A stretch of DNA of 57,120 bases from Mycolicibacterium sp. lyk4-40-TYG-92 (GCF_030209435.1 NZ_JARVRX010000016.1:1-57120), one strand, 5' to 3'; counted from the stretch's first letter, positions 33,285 through 42,047 are shown. Numbers and translations: made by a program. Notes: a model not told the origin generated them from the letters alone.

Positions 33285-33866
33285 TCACGCCGTCGGCGTC
33301 GATACCAGTTCGGCGGACTGGGAATTCGCGTCAGCGGTATAGCCCCAGCCAAACGCATCCAGATCAACCTTGTCGGCCACGGTGCCGCAGCGGCCGCACG
33401 TCCTTTCATCGGTTGCCGCGTTGAACCGTGCACACGCCGCGGCGTATACCCGAGGAGCGTCGGCATCATGATCGTGCTGCCACTCCAGGCGGTATAGCTC
33501 ATCCCCACAGAGCTCGCAGAACCAGGCAGCGCCTTCGAGGAAGGTGTCACCAGAAAGATAGCGCAACATGATGGTCTCGTCGTTGGGCTCAATCCGGTGC
33601 GGAGTACCCGCCGGCACGTAGGCGTGATCGCCGACTTGCAAACGCAATGTGTTCACCGAACTCAGGCGCATGCGTACGACTGCGTCCCCGGACATCACCG
33701 CAAGCACGGTGTCGTCCGCAAAGATCTGATAGAACGGCTGCTCAATCGAATTGCGCGCCAACGTTACTTGGGGATCGACGTCCATGGGCAAGACGGCTAG
33801 GTCCGCGTAGTTGCCAACTGTGGCGCCAACTTTCAGTGAGTCGAGCATGCGACGGCGGTTGGTCAT
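33285..33866 (-). CDS. Cupin with rubredoxin-like zinc ribbon, second of a pair
   Basis: A 193-residue protein with a cupin barrel (about residues 20-105) and a C-terminal zinc ribbon formed by C117/C120 (FCELCGDEL) and C157/C160 (TCGRCGTV). This architecture is that of bacterial 3-hydroxyanthranilate 3,4-dioxygenase. In the cupin, EQPFYQIF and GDHAYVPAGTPHRI match the enzyme's equivalent strands, and H90 is at the third ligand position. The first histidine and the glutamate ligand positions appear to be Ala and Gln (Q43), so this subunit may not hold iron alone. Its start overlaps the stop of the other cupin gene by four bases. I expect the two to form a complex. Confidence 0.7.
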   Translation of the reverse strand: MTNRRRMLDSLKVGATVGNYADLAVLPMDVDPQVTLARNSIEQPFYQIFADDTVLAVMSGDAVVRMRLSSVNTLRLQVGDHAYVPAGTPHRIEPNDETIMLRYLSGDTFLEGAAWFCELCGDELYRLEWQHDHDADAPRVYAAACARFNAATDERTCGRCGTVADKVDLDAFGWGYTADANSQSAELVSTPTA

Positions 33867-34600
33867 GCGTGGGCCTCCTCAGCCTTGGCGCGAAGTTGGT
33901 GGTAGGAAGCGTTCACCACGCGGGTTTGATCAACCATTCGTTGCCAACCCCAGGGATCGTTCGGGAACAGATCGTGGACGTGGCCGCAGTTCGAACACGT
34001 ACGGCCGTCCTCGGAGTTGCGGATGGCGACAAACTCCGACGACCCGGCCAGTGTTGAGAACTGGTGGTACACATCGTCTGCTTTGCCGAAACGGGTCGGA
34101 TCAAAGTCCGGTGCGCCGGCCGGGCCAGCGGGGTATTCGAGCCGGACGATCTCCTGCTTGCACTTCTTGCACTTGGCAACGAGCGCTTCGTTCTGGCCTG
34201 CCTCTTCGCCCTGACGCTGGGTGATGGTGGCAACCACGAAGGCCTCGGGGTCGTTCTGATCCCGCAGGAATGAGTTGACTCCATGGAATTTCTGCAAGGC
34301 CATGATCGAACCCGACTGCAGCATGGCTTCATTCGACCCAAACGTCACACACACTTCGGAGACGCTGTTGCCGTGGAAGAAATGGCCGTAATCACGGTCG
34401 GGGCCGCCGAACATGATCGTGCCGCACGGCACGATCGCCCCGGCCTCGTCGTACGGAAAAATCGGCATCAAGTTCGCAGCCGACTTGGCCATCCGTTCAA
34501 AGACGCTGGCTTTCATCGGCTCGCGCCTGCCATCCGGCGGCGGTATCCGGCGTGTGGGATTCATTTCCGGGATCTGCCCGGTTTCGACGACGTCCGTCAT
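33863..34600 (-). CDS. Cupin with rubredoxin-like zinc ribbon, first of a pair
   Basis: A 245-residue relative of the next gene. The cupin part (about residues 45-120) carries H73, H76 and E82 in GHFFHGNSVSEVCVTFG, and the H-x5-E spacing from H76 to E82 equals that of the iron ligands of 3-hydroxyanthranilate dioxygenase. H106 in KFHGVNS may be the third ligand but does not align exactly. The zinc ribbon is C144/C147 (KCKKCKQE) and C202/C205 (TCSNCGHV), followed by an unusual tail with PNDPWGWQRM. It is the first gene of the operon and lies 57 bases behind the shared 29-base regulatory element. Its substrate is unknown. Confidence 0.7.
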   Translation of the reverse strand: MTDVVETGQIPEMNPTRRIPPPDGRREPMKASVFERMAKSAANLMPIFPYDEAGAIVPCGTIMFGGPDRDYGHFFHGNSVSEVCVTFGSNEAMLQSGSIMALQKFHGVNSFLRDQNDPEAFVVATITQRQGEEAGQNEALVAKCKKCKQEIVRLEYPAGPAGAPDFDPTRFGKADDVYHQFSTLAGSSEFVAIRNSEDGRTCSNCGHVHDLFPNDPWGWQRMVDQTRVVNASYHQLRAKAEEAHA

Positions 34601-34657
34601 GCTGACACCTTTCTCAGCGCGAACAGCGGGTCAACCGTGAACAATTTATGTCGCGTC

Positions 34658-34686
34658 ATACGGAACAGTGACCGCTATCACGCTTC
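34658..34686. promoter_or_regulatory. Shared 29-base regulatory element, copy A
   Basis: These 29 bases match 46199-46227, ahead of mce locus 2, at 28 of 29 positions in the same orientation. The core is GTGACCGCTATCAC, an imperfect inverted repeat of GTGAT/ATCAC. It lies 57 bases ahead of the first cupin gene. Beyond it, at 34711-34735, a second block matches 46253-46277 at 20 of 25 positions. Read on the minus strand the second block contains TTGCAT, a possible -35 box, with TACCGT 18 bases later, so the 29-base element would overlap the transcription start, the usual place for a repressor site. Confidence 0.8.
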
Positions 34687-34799
34687 AACGGTAACAATGC
34701 TGACATCACTCATGCAAGCCATTCCAGGGGTTGACTTTGGGTATTTACCCTGCTCGGAGCGCGTTAGTGGCGACAGTGACGGTAGTTGGGCATCGCCGA

Positions 34800-35276
34800 T
34801 CAGGCCGGCGCGCCGTACACCGCGACGACGACCGTGCGATCAATACTGTTTTCCGACCAGACGCCCATGTCGATGTTTGCACAGTTGCTCATGATCGCCA
34901 TGTCAGCGGGGTTGTAGTACCACTGGTTCAGGATTTCGATACCGCTGATCGCGATGGCCGGATTGATCGCGACGGTTTCGGCCACCGTTCCCCGGTAGCC
35001 GGCGGCGTGCGCGCGCTGCGCAGGGGTCGATCCGTCAGCGCCGTTGTTGCCGTCGAGATTCCGGTTGGCCATGAGGTCGTCAGCGTGCCATTGCGCTGCC
35101 ATTTGAAGTTGCGGGTTGCGACGTACCTCGTTGGTGCAGCCGGCCTGCCGTTGGATGGTGTAGACGTTGGCAATAACACTGCTGTTGAGCCGACTATTGT
35201 CGGCTCGGGCTCGTGCCGACAGGCCCAGCGTCAATGCGACGGCAGTAAGGCTAAGTAGAGCAATCGTTTTCATCAT
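34800..35276 (-). CDS. Secreted CAP-domain protein (locus 2)
   Basis: A 158-residue exported CAP/SCP-superfamily protein. The signal peptide (about residues 1-25) ends in ARARAD. The domain shows NVYTIQRQAGCTNEVRRNPQ, AAQWHADDLM, TVAETVAIN, ILNQWYYNPADMAIMSNCAN and a closing VVVAVYG, with two cysteines likely paired. CAP proteins of this kind are common at mycobacterial envelope loci; their role is not settled. ATG 35276 overlaps the TAA of the DUF732 gene by one base, with another ATG three bases later. It is the last gene of mce locus 2. Confidence 0.82.
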   Translation of the reverse strand: MMKTIALLSLTAVALTLGLSARARADNSRLNSSVIANVYTIQRQAGCTNEVRRNPQLQMAAQWHADDLMANRNLDGNNGADGSTPAQRAHAAGYRGTVAETVAINPAIAISGIEILNQWYYNPADMAIMSNCANIDMGVWSENSIDRTVVVAVYGAPA

Positions 35277-35635
35277 TATCCTGGCGGCGGTTGATAGCCG
35301 GCGGCGGATTGACGCAGTTGCCAGATCTGGGCGGGGCACAGCTCGTCAATGGCCTGGCTGAGCAGATATTCGGCTTGGTATTCGTCGGTGGTCTGCTGGT
35401 CGGTTTTGATCTGGCCGATCATCGCGGCATACGAATGGCCGCCGCTGACGTCAGCACAGAGCTGGTAACCGTAGCGCAGCGCATCCTCCGGTCCGCTGAA
35501 TTGATAACCCGGACGGACGGTGATGTTGACCAGATAGCCAAGGCTATCGGCCTGCGCCGCAGGCATATTGATCGCAGCGATGCTGAGTGTCGCACCAGCA
35601 ATCGCAGCTACGAAGGTGAACCGATGACGGGGCAT
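35276..35635 (-). CDS. Secreted DUF732 protein
   Basis: A 119-residue exported protein. The signal peptide is about residues 1-29 and ends in AAQADS. The mature domain matches DUF732, a mycobacterial family: YLVNITVRPGYQFSGPEDAL, YGYQLCADVSGGHSYA and LLSQAIDELCP, with the two cysteines at the usual spacing. Function unknown. It is 15 bases behind a Mce-associated gene and overlaps the CAP gene by one base, so the three are probably co-expressed with the transporter. Confidence 0.85.
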   Translation of the reverse strand: MPRHRFTFVAAIAGATLSIAAINMPAAQADSLGYLVNITVRPGYQFSGPEDALRYGYQLCADVSGGHSYAAMIGQIKTDQQTTDEYQAEYLLSQAIDELCPAQIWQLRQSAAGYQPPPG

Positions 35636-35650
35636 GGCCGGGCCCTCGGT

Positions 35651-36265
35651 CTAGACCGGCTCGAATTGGGAAATCAGCCAGCGGTCCCCGATTTTGTCGA
35701 GGGTGACTCTGACGCACGAGGTGCTCGAGGTGGGTGCGCCGGCACCGACGGTTGTGGTCTGGTTGACGAACAGCAGCGCCACCGCGTGCCGGTCAGTTAC
35801 TGATACTGAGGCGCTCGCAGGAACTGTTGCGACCGAAGAGATGTGCTTCTGCTTGGCTCCGGGAATGACGACGTCATCAACCAGCCGCGAATAGGAATCG
35901 CGGAACGCCCCAGTCAGTCCGTCTCGGGCAGCATGGAGTGTTTTCTCCGCAGTGTCCGCCTCGTAGGACAGCAACGCCACGGTGCCGTCCGATGCGGCGC
36001 GCAGGGTTTGAGCCCGGGCAGTATCGGCCTCGACAGCCGAATGATCGCGGTATGACAGTGATCCTGCAGCTGTCGTCAAGAGCAGGATCACCGCAGGCAG
36101 TAGTCCGAAGGCGATCAGGCGGCTCCACCGGCGCTCCGCATGCCCGGCGTCGGACTCTGCTGCCGTTTCCGCCTTGTCCGCCGATTCATCAACGCGAACC
36201 GCGGCGATATCGAGTTCGTCGTCGGTCAGGTCTTTTGATGAGTCCAGTGTATCGGCGCTAGTCAT
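35651..36265 (-). CDS. Mce-associated membrane protein (Mam type), second of locus 2
   Basis: A 204-residue protein with an acidic N-terminus, a single membrane helix at about residues 50-70 (FGLLPAVILLLTTAAGSL) and an extracytoplasmic domain. The pattern helix (DGTVALLSYEADTAEKTL), a LTGAFRDSYSRLVDDVVIPGA segment and strands ending in VTLDKIGDRWLISQF is typical of the Mam family. It pairs with the similar gene at 36314; two Mam genes after MceF are the usual arrangement of complete mce loci. Probable role: stabilising the Mce complex. Confidence 0.85.
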   Translation of the reverse strand: MTSADTLDSSKDLTDDELDIAAVRVDESADKAETAAESDAGHAERRWSRLIAFGLLPAVILLLTTAAGSLSYRDHSAVEADTARAQTLRAASDGTVALLSYEADTAEKTLHAARDGLTGAFRDSYSRLVDDVVIPGAKQKHISSVATVPASASVSVTDRHAVALLFVNQTTTVGAGAPTSSTSCVRVTLDKIGDRWLISQFEPV

Positions 36266-36313
36266 GTGTGTGGCTCTCCTGTGAGTTGCGATGGACCGGA
36301 AGCGGTTTCATCC

Positions 36314-36895
36314 TCAAAGCACGAATTCGACATTGGAGATTTTTGTATCCGTCCCATTGCGCTGAACGCTGATCCGCATCCGCCAGTGACGCAGTTGCTC
36401 ATCCGGCGCGCCGGCGGTAGCGGTCTTCACCGAGACCGCCACGAGCACTTGTGCCTGGTTGCCCTGTTGGAATTCCAGTCCAGCCTCGGTGACGGTGCCC
36501 GTTGATGTCGACTGCACCTTCTTGACCACTTCGATAAATGGCTGCGATCGCTGCAGGAAATCGTCGCGAAAGGTGCCGGTGGACGAGTCCAGGATCCGCT
36601 GGACGTCTTTGTCGACCTCCGTGTGGCTGATGGTGGTGAGATTTACCGCCTCTTGTTTGGCCGCGTCGACGAACGAACTGCGTTGGTCATCAGCCTGCCG
36701 GTGGCGGTAGTCCTGGTAACCAAGCCATCCGACCAGGCCGACCAGCCCGACTGCGATTGCGGCTCCGGCCACGATCGCCGTCTTTGTGGTTGAATGCTGT
36801 GCCTCAACCGCTGCGGCAGCAAGGTCCCCCACGACCCTGTCACCGGCATCGTCGGTGTCGTTTAGTTGTTCGGTGGCAGCAACATCGATTGCCAT
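36314..36895 (-). CDS. Mce-associated membrane protein (Mam type), first of locus 2
   Basis: A 193-residue Mam-family protein. After an acidic leader, one membrane helix lies at about residues 39-60 (IVAGAAIAVGLVGLVGWLGY), followed by a helix with AAKQEAVNLTTISHTEVDKD and by DSSTGTFRDDFLQRSQPF and a beta-rich end with HWRMRISVQRNGTDTKI. The start codon lies inside the MceF gene: the two overlap by 34 bases in different frames, so translation is coupled. No catalytic motif is present. Confidence 0.85.
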   Translation of the reverse strand: MAIDVAATEQLNDTDDAGDRVVGDLAAAAVEAQHSTTKTAIVAGAAIAVGLVGLVGWLGYQDYRHRQADDQRSSFVDAAKQEAVNLTTISHTEVDKDVQRILDSSTGTFRDDFLQRSQPFIEVVKKVQSTSTGTVTEAGLEFQQGNQAQVLVAVSVKTATAGAPDEQLRHWRMRISVQRNGTDTKISNVEFVL

Positions 36896-38352
36896 GTCTT
36901 GTCCTTCGTGGCGTTGGGCGATAGGTCCAGCTGGGTGTAGAGCTTGCCGTCAGGGCCGACGTAATTGCCTGTGGCAGGGTCGTACTCGGCGAGGACAAGA
37001 GGAAGTGGCGCGCTGGCCGGTTCCTGCGCGTTCGCTGGAGCGCCGCCAGAGAGGGGTGCAGCGGGTGACGACGTTCCCGGCGGCTGCTGCGGAACGGCCT
37101 GGCCTGAAAGGGTGGCGTTGGGGTCGCCCTTCCAGTTGTAGCCTTCGTTGAGCGGCACGTAATTCGTGTCGCTTTCACACATTTTCACGGTTGGCGCCCG
37201 CTTGCCTGGGACGGTTTCGCAGGGGAAGTTACGGGCACCGCGGACGTTGAGCTGGGAATCCTGCGGCACGCGGCAGTAAAGGTCCCCGTCGGGGCGTGCC
37301 GGGTAGTCCACCTCGCTGGGTACCCGTTGTTGCTGTGGCGGCAGGAAGCCGGTGTTGCAGACAGGTGGCACGCCGAGATTGAGGTTGAAGTCGAGATACA
37401 TTCCCTTGTAGGGCGATTTGATGCTGTGGTCGGCGACCATGATCCCCTGTGCGACGGCGACCAGTTGCGGCGTCAGTACGAGCAGCTGCTCGATGTTCGG
37501 TTGATAGATCACCGCTGTCTGGCCGATGCTGGCGAGGTTGGCCAATAGTATTGGGAGGGTTGGCTTCAGCCGATCGAACAGTTGCCGGCCCTGATCAGCT
37601 GCGGCAGCTCCGTTGTGGAGTATGCCCGCAACGGAGGCATCTTTGATCGCGAACTGTTTGGAGAGGTCGGCCACGTGTGCGGCCCAGGCTCTGATCGCAT
37701 CCGCAGTGTTGGCCTGCGAGTCCAACACCGGCTGAGAGTCATCGATGAGGGTGAGCAGTGAATCGAGGTTCTTGTCGGCATCGATCGCAAGCGCTGATCC
37801 CCCCTTGACCAGCCGCGTCAGTTCCGGGCCCAAACCTCCTACTGCGAGGTAGCTTTCGTCGACTACGGTCTCGAGGTTCTGTTGCGGTATCGCAGTCAGA
37901 CCACGGTTGGTTGCGTCGAGCAGCGCGTCGAAGTCGGGCGGCACTGTCGCGTTCCACGGGGCAATGACGTCGCCGCTTTTCAGCGGCGGCGCGCTGTTCG
38001 CAGGTTCCGGCATCAAGTTGACGTACTGTTCGCCGATGGCGGACTGGCTGTGTACCTCGGCACGCACCTTCGACGATATCTGGTATTTCGAGTCCAACGA
38101 CAGCACTGCCCGGACTCCGGAATCGGTAAGCGCCACGGTCTTGACCTGCCCGACGACGGTGCCGCGGTAGGAGACGTTCGCCTGCGGGTAGAGCCCGGCC
38201 GCACGCGGCAATTGGAGTGTGACGTCATACCGTCCGATCCCGAAAAGCATTGCCGGCAAATCGATGTAGCCGACGATCAGAATTCCCGCGGCCACCAACG
38301 CGATGGTGGTGAACACCGCTAGCCGTATCCTGATGCTCAAGGCGAGGTGCAT
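36862..38352 (-). CDS. mceF: Mce-family protein, MceF position (locus 2)
   Basis: A 496-residue Mce protein, much longer than the MceF of locus 1. A membrane helix lies at residues 10-30 and the MCE domain at about 40-115 (RAAGLYPQANVSYRGTVVGQ, SAIGEQYVNLMP). A long helical tunnel region is followed, from about residue 345, by a cysteine-containing segment (VCNTGFLPPQQQ, LYCRVPQD, NFPCETVPGK) and a Pro/Ala-rich tail. The tail of this type, ending in a short conserved YVGPDGKLYTQLDL, is common in MceF proteins. Its stop overlaps the next gene by 34 bases. Confidence 0.92.
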   Translation of the reverse strand: MHLALSIRIRLAVFTTIALVAAGILIVGYIDLPAMLFGIGRYDVTLQLPRAAGLYPQANVSYRGTVVGQVKTVALTDSGVRAVLSLDSKYQISSKVRAEVHSQSAIGEQYVNLMPEPANSAPPLKSGDVIAPWNATVPPDFDALLDATNRGLTAIPQQNLETVVDESYLAVGGLGPELTRLVKGGSALAIDADKNLDSLLTLIDDSQPVLDSQANTADAIRAWAAHVADLSKQFAIKDASVAGILHNGAAAADQGRQLFDRLKPTLPILLANLASIGQTAVIYQPNIEQLLVLTPQLVAVAQGIMVADHSIKSPYKGMYLDFNLNLGVPPVCNTGFLPPQQQRVPSEVDYPARPDGDLYCRVPQDSQLNVRGARNFPCETVPGKRAPTVKMCESDTNYVPLNEGYNWKGDPNATLSGQAVPQQPPGTSSPAAPLSGGAPANAQEPASAPLPLVLAEYDPATGNYVGPDGKLYTQLDLSPNATKDKTWQSMLLPPNN

Positions 38353-38353
38353 A

Positions 38354-39493
38354 TCACGGCCTCTGGTCGAGGTGGTACGGAACCACCAGCGGGTTGCCGC
38401 CGGTGACAGGGCTGGGTAGCTGGCCGATGGTGCGGCCCCACTGCATTTCCAGTTCGGTGAGATTGCCCTCCCACCGGGTTCCGGTGAAGAACGATGTGTC
38501 CAGCCTGCTCAGAGTCATGTCGATGACCATCGTGATGTTCGCGGCATCACCCCGGAAATACTTGGTCATCGTCTCTTTGGGCCAGGGGTAGGTGGCCAGC
38601 AGACTCAGCGAGCGTGTCAGTGCCGGACCGGCATTGGCCAAGGCATCGAATACCGGACCGAGTGCCCGGAACTCTTTAGCTAAGGCGTCTTTGGTCTTGT
38701 CGGCCGTGTCTGCGGCGAGTGCGCTGAACTTTCCGATCTGATCGAATGCCTCGACGAGCTTGTTGCGGTTGTCGCTGAGTACGGCCAGGGCGTCAGGGAT
38801 GGTTCGTAAAGCGTTGTCCATCAACGGCTTTTGTTGGGCGAACTGAGTGGTGACGTTGTTGAAGCTTTCGTTGGCTGCGATGATGTCGCCAATCTGGTCC
38901 TGGACATGTGCGCTGAACTCGTCGATCCGTTGGATGAGCGATCTCAGGTCGGCCTCACGCCCGGCGAATGCGGTGCTGAATGCCTGGGTGATGTCCTGGG
39001 CTTTGGCCAGGCCACCGCCATTGAGGAACGTGGACGCGACTGACAGTGTCTGCTCAGTCGTCGGGTAGGCGCCTGCGTGACTCAGTGGGATCAGTGACCC
39101 CTGATGAAGATGGCCCTCGGGGGCTTCGTCGGTGGGCGGTGCCAGTTCGATGTGCATGGTGCCCAGCAGGCTGGTCTGGCCTATTTTGGCGGTGGTGTTG
39201 GCCGGTAGCACGACATCACTGTTGAGGCGCATTGTGACTAGTGCATGCCAGTCTTGGCGCTCGACCTTGGTCACGGTGCCGACGTTGACATCACTGACTC
39301 GGACTCGTGAATTGGGCTGGATATTCACCACGTTGGGCAGTTGGACTTGCACGACGTAGGAACCGGGGCCTTGCCCCTGAGTACCGGGTAGCGGCAGCGA
39401 GTTCAATCCGTGCCACCCACCGCAACCGGCCGTAACAGCCGCGACAGTCATCAGCGCGAGCGCGACTCGGAGCGCTCGCCGGCACGCGTTCAC
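38354..39493 (-). CDS. mceE: Mce-family lipoprotein, MceE position (locus 2)
   Basis: A 379-residue Mce lipoprotein. The signal peptide ends in the lipobox VTAGC with C24 as the lipidation site. The MCE domain follows at about residues 45-120 (VNIQPNSRVRVSDVNVG, SLLGTMHIELAPP). A helical region and a C-terminal stretch with KYFRGDAANITMVIDMTLSR complete the protein, the latter being a recognisable MceE end. It overlaps MceD by four bases and is separated from MceF by one base. Confidence 0.93.
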   Translation of the reverse strand: MNACRRALRVALALMTVAAVTAGCGGWHGLNSLPLPGTQGQGPGSYVVQVQLPNVVNIQPNSRVRVSDVNVGTVTKVERQDWHALVTMRLNSDVVLPANTTAKIGQTSLLGTMHIELAPPTDEAPEGHLHQGSLIPLSHAGAYPTTEQTLSVASTFLNGGGLAKAQDITQAFSTAFAGREADLRSLIQRIDEFSAHVQDQIGDIIAANESFNNVTTQFAQQKPLMDNALRTIPDALAVLSDNRNKLVEAFDQIGKFSALAADTADKTKDALAKEFRALGPVFDALANAGPALTRSLSLLATYPWPKETMTKYFRGDAANITMVIDMTLSRLDTSFFTGTRWEGNLTELEMQWGRTIGQLPSPVTGGNPLVVPYHLDQRP

Positions 39494-40791
39494 TGTCCAC
39501 CTCCGGCGGGCACCATGAGGCCGGCTAGACCCCCAGCAGGATCGGTCGGGATCGGTACCTCAGCTGGGGCGGCTGTGGGGGGCGGCGGACTCGGCGCCTC
39601 GGCGGCAGGCGGGGAGCCTGGCCGGTAGTCCGGGCGCAGCCGGTTCTCGCTGTAGGTCACCTCGTTGGGCCGCGCCTGCGCGGTGACGAACGGATCCATG
39701 CCGATAGGCAGGTTGTTGTACTGGCGGTTTTTCACGATAGGTGCGAGGTATTGGACACACAGTTTCGCCGACTGCTCATTGTTGAGTCGTGACGCCGCTT
39801 GAATTGCACCGCACAAGAACGAGATCGGGTTGGCAAAATTGTTGATCGACAGGATGCCGCTGATAGCGCCATGGGCCGGCTCGTAGATGCTGCTCACGTT
39901 GGTCATCACGTTGGGCAGCACATGCAGGGTCTGTTTGACGTCGTCCAGACTGTCGACCAACGCCTTGGTGATCGAGCCCAGTTTGTCGGTGGCAGTGCCA
40001 AGCGCTTCGCGGTTGTCTGCCACGAACCCGGTGACATCATTGATCGCGGCGTTGAGGTCGTCGACGGCTCGCGCGATGGCTCCGGGATCATTGGTCATCA
40101 AACCGGTGACCGTGGACAAGTTGTTGTTCAGTCGTTGCATCAGACCGGCGCTGTCGTGCAGCGCGGCGACCAGTATCGCGAGATTCTTCGCGGTGCCGAA
40201 GATGTCGGCACTGTGGTCACCCAGAGCCGAAACAGCTTGCGACAGCTTGATGATGGTGTCCCTGATTTGTGCACCCTGACCGCGCAGATTGTCCGCGGCA
40301 GTATCGACGAACTGCCCCATCGGGCTGACGCCGCCGGGCTGCGTCGGCTGCATACTGTCGGTCAATTTCTGCAGCTGCTGGCGGAAATCGTCGAACTCGA
40401 CAGGTACAGCGGTGCGCGCTTTGGTGATCACAGCACCGTCTGCCAGCGCCGGCCCACCGGTATAGGCAGGGGTCAGCTGAATCGCCCGAGAGGTGATCAG
40501 CTTGGGGGAAAGGATTACCGCACGCACGTCGGCGGGGATCGGGTACTTCCGGTTCACCCACAAGCTGACCTTGGCCCCGTCCGGCAGCGGCTCGATCGCA
40601 TCGACGGTCCCGACCTTGACGCCCAGCACGACCACGTTGTCTCCGACGAAGAGACCGTTGCTGTTATCGAACCAGGCCACGATGTGTGTCTTGCTGGTGC
40701 GCTGCGGCGGCCACTGGGATACCCCGATACCGGCGAGAACCACCAGCCCGAGAATGACCGCCGTCATCACCCACGTTCTGGTCGATCTCAT
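39490..40791 (-). CDS. mceD: Mce-family protein, MceD position (locus 2)
   Basis: A 433-residue Mce protein. The N-terminal helix is residues 7-24 (WVMTAVILGLVVLAGIGV). The MCE domain at about 35-110 has NSNGLFVGDNVVVLGVKVGT and LITSRAIQLTPAYTGG. A long helical region is followed by NFANPISFLCGAIQAASRLN, a motif shared by MceD/MceC proteins, and a Pro/Ala-rich tail of about 45 residues. It is about 70 residues longer than the MceD of locus 1 because of this tail. It overlaps both neighbours by four bases. Confidence 0.92.
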   Translation of the reverse strand: MRSTRTWVMTAVILGLVVLAGIGVSQWPPQRTSKTHIVAWFDNSNGLFVGDNVVVLGVKVGTVDAIEPLPDGAKVSLWVNRKYPIPADVRAVILSPKLITSRAIQLTPAYTGGPALADGAVITKARTAVPVEFDDFRQQLQKLTDSMQPTQPGGVSPMGQFVDTAADNLRGQGAQIRDTIIKLSQAVSALGDHSADIFGTAKNLAILVAALHDSAGLMQRLNNNLSTVTGLMTNDPGAIARAVDDLNAAINDVTGFVADNREALGTATDKLGSITKALVDSLDDVKQTLHVLPNVMTNVSSIYEPAHGAISGILSINNFANPISFLCGAIQAASRLNNEQSAKLCVQYLAPIVKNRQYNNLPIGMDPFVTAQARPNEVTYSENRLRPDYRPGSPPAAEAPSPPPPTAAPAEVPIPTDPAGGLAGLMVPAGGGQ

Positions 40792-42047
40792 TGCGGCACC
40801 CCGTTCGCGGCGGGTTGATCGGCTGCGGGCGATGTGGCCGGTGGGCCCGGCGGGGGGCCGCCTGGCGGCGGTGCGGGTAGCGGTTCGCGGTAGGGATAGC
40901 GCGGGTCGTCGGGGTTACCGGTGATCGCGTCAGGCAGCGACAGCTTCGGCTGGCCCCCTTGGCCGGTGCGCGGATACGGCACGGGCAGAGCCGGCGTTCC
41001 GGGTTGGCCGGTGGGCGGGTCTACCCGCTGCGACGGCAGCAGCGTATTCGGATCGAGACCCAGGTCAGAGAATGCTGCGTCGACGAACGGCTGCACGAAC
41101 TGTCCCGGAAGTAGGTTGGCCACATACGCTTTGAAGAACGGCCCCGACGACACCGCTTCGCCTAGTGACATCGCGTACGTGTTGAGCAGCTTTAGCGATT
41201 GCTGAATGCGGTCTTTTCGTCCGTCGACGATGGCCAGGACGCCATTGAGCTTGTCCAGTGCACCGTGGAGTTGACTGCGGTTATCGGTGACGAATCCGGA
41301 TACCTGCCGCGATAGTGCGGAAATGTTGCCCGAAATCTGTTCCAATGCCGCACTCTGAGTTTGTAATTGGGCCAGCAGTGCATTGGTGTTGACGATCATC
41401 CCAACGACTTGATCGCTGCGCTGAGCCAATACCGAAGTGGACTTGTTGGCGTTGAGGAGTAGGTCGCGCAGTTGCCCGTCGCGTTCATTGAGCACCTGCG
41501 AGAATCGCGCGACGCCCTCGACAGCGCGTTTGAACTGGGGTGGGGTGTCTTTGAAGGTCGAGGCGAGCATACTCAGTGATTCGTTGAGCCGATCGGTGTT
41601 CAGTGCGTTGATCGTCTGCGCGAGATCGCCTAGGGCATCGGGTAATTCGTACGTCGGTGTGGTGCGGTCGATGGTGATGGGCGCGTCGAGGTGCCCTCCC
41701 CCGCGTGGGGTGATTTGCAGGACTTTGGCTCCCAGTAGGCTTTTGGCTTTGATCGCCGCTTCGGTTCGATTCCCGAGAGGGATGTTCTTGTCGACGTAGA
41801 AGGTGATCCGCACCCGGTCTCCGTCCAGATCAACACCGGTGACGGCGCCCACCTGGAAGCCCGAAACCTGTACCGGTGCACCGGTGTCGATTCCGTTCGA
41901 ATCAGCGAAGTAGGCCGAGTAGCTGGTCTTCGCCGCGGTGAAGAACGGCAGTTTGTCGTAGCCCAAGGCTCCCGCCACGATCGCCACGACGACAGCGACG
42001 CCAACGATTCCCATGATTGCTAGGCGGCGCGGGGAATGGGATGTCAT
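40788..42047 (-). CDS. mceC: Mce-family protein, MceC position (locus 2)
   Basis: A 419-residue Mce protein. The N-terminal helix lies at about residues 13-30, the MCE domain at about 38-115 (FADSNGIDTGAPVQVSGFQV and SLLGAKVLQITPRG), followed by a long helical region, SSGPFFKAYVANLLPGQFVQPF, and a Pro/Gly-rich tail of about 75 residues. The start is ATG 42047 because it makes an ATGA overlap with the MceB stop; an upstream in-frame start lies within MceB. The Pro-rich tail may span the cell wall or bind partners. Confidence 0.92.
   Translation of the reverse strand: MTSHSPRRLAIMGIVGVAVVVAIVAGALGYDKLPFFTAAKTSYSAYFADSNGIDTGAPVQVSGFQVGAVTGVDLDGDRVRITFYVDKNIPLGNRTEAAIKAKSLLGAKVLQITPRGGGHLDAPITIDRTTPTYELPDALGDLAQTINALNTDRLNESLSMLASTFKDTPPQFKRAVEGVARFSQVLNERDGQLRDLLLNANKSTSVLAQRSDQVVGMIVNTNALLAQLQTQSAALEQISGNISALSRQVSGFVTDNRSQLHGALDKLNGVLAIVDGRKDRIQQSLKLLNTYAMSLGEAVSSGPFFKAYVANLLPGQFVQPFVDAAFSDLGLDPNTLLPSQRVDPPTGQPGTPALPVPYPRTGQGGQPKLSLPDAITGNPDDPRYPYREPLPAPPPGGPPPGPPATSPAADQPAANGVPQ

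Noticed and set aside
39799..40818. Long open frame of 339 codons on the plus strand
   Set aside because: It is antisense to mceD of locus 2, has no recognisable motif, and would break an operon joined by 4-base overlaps.
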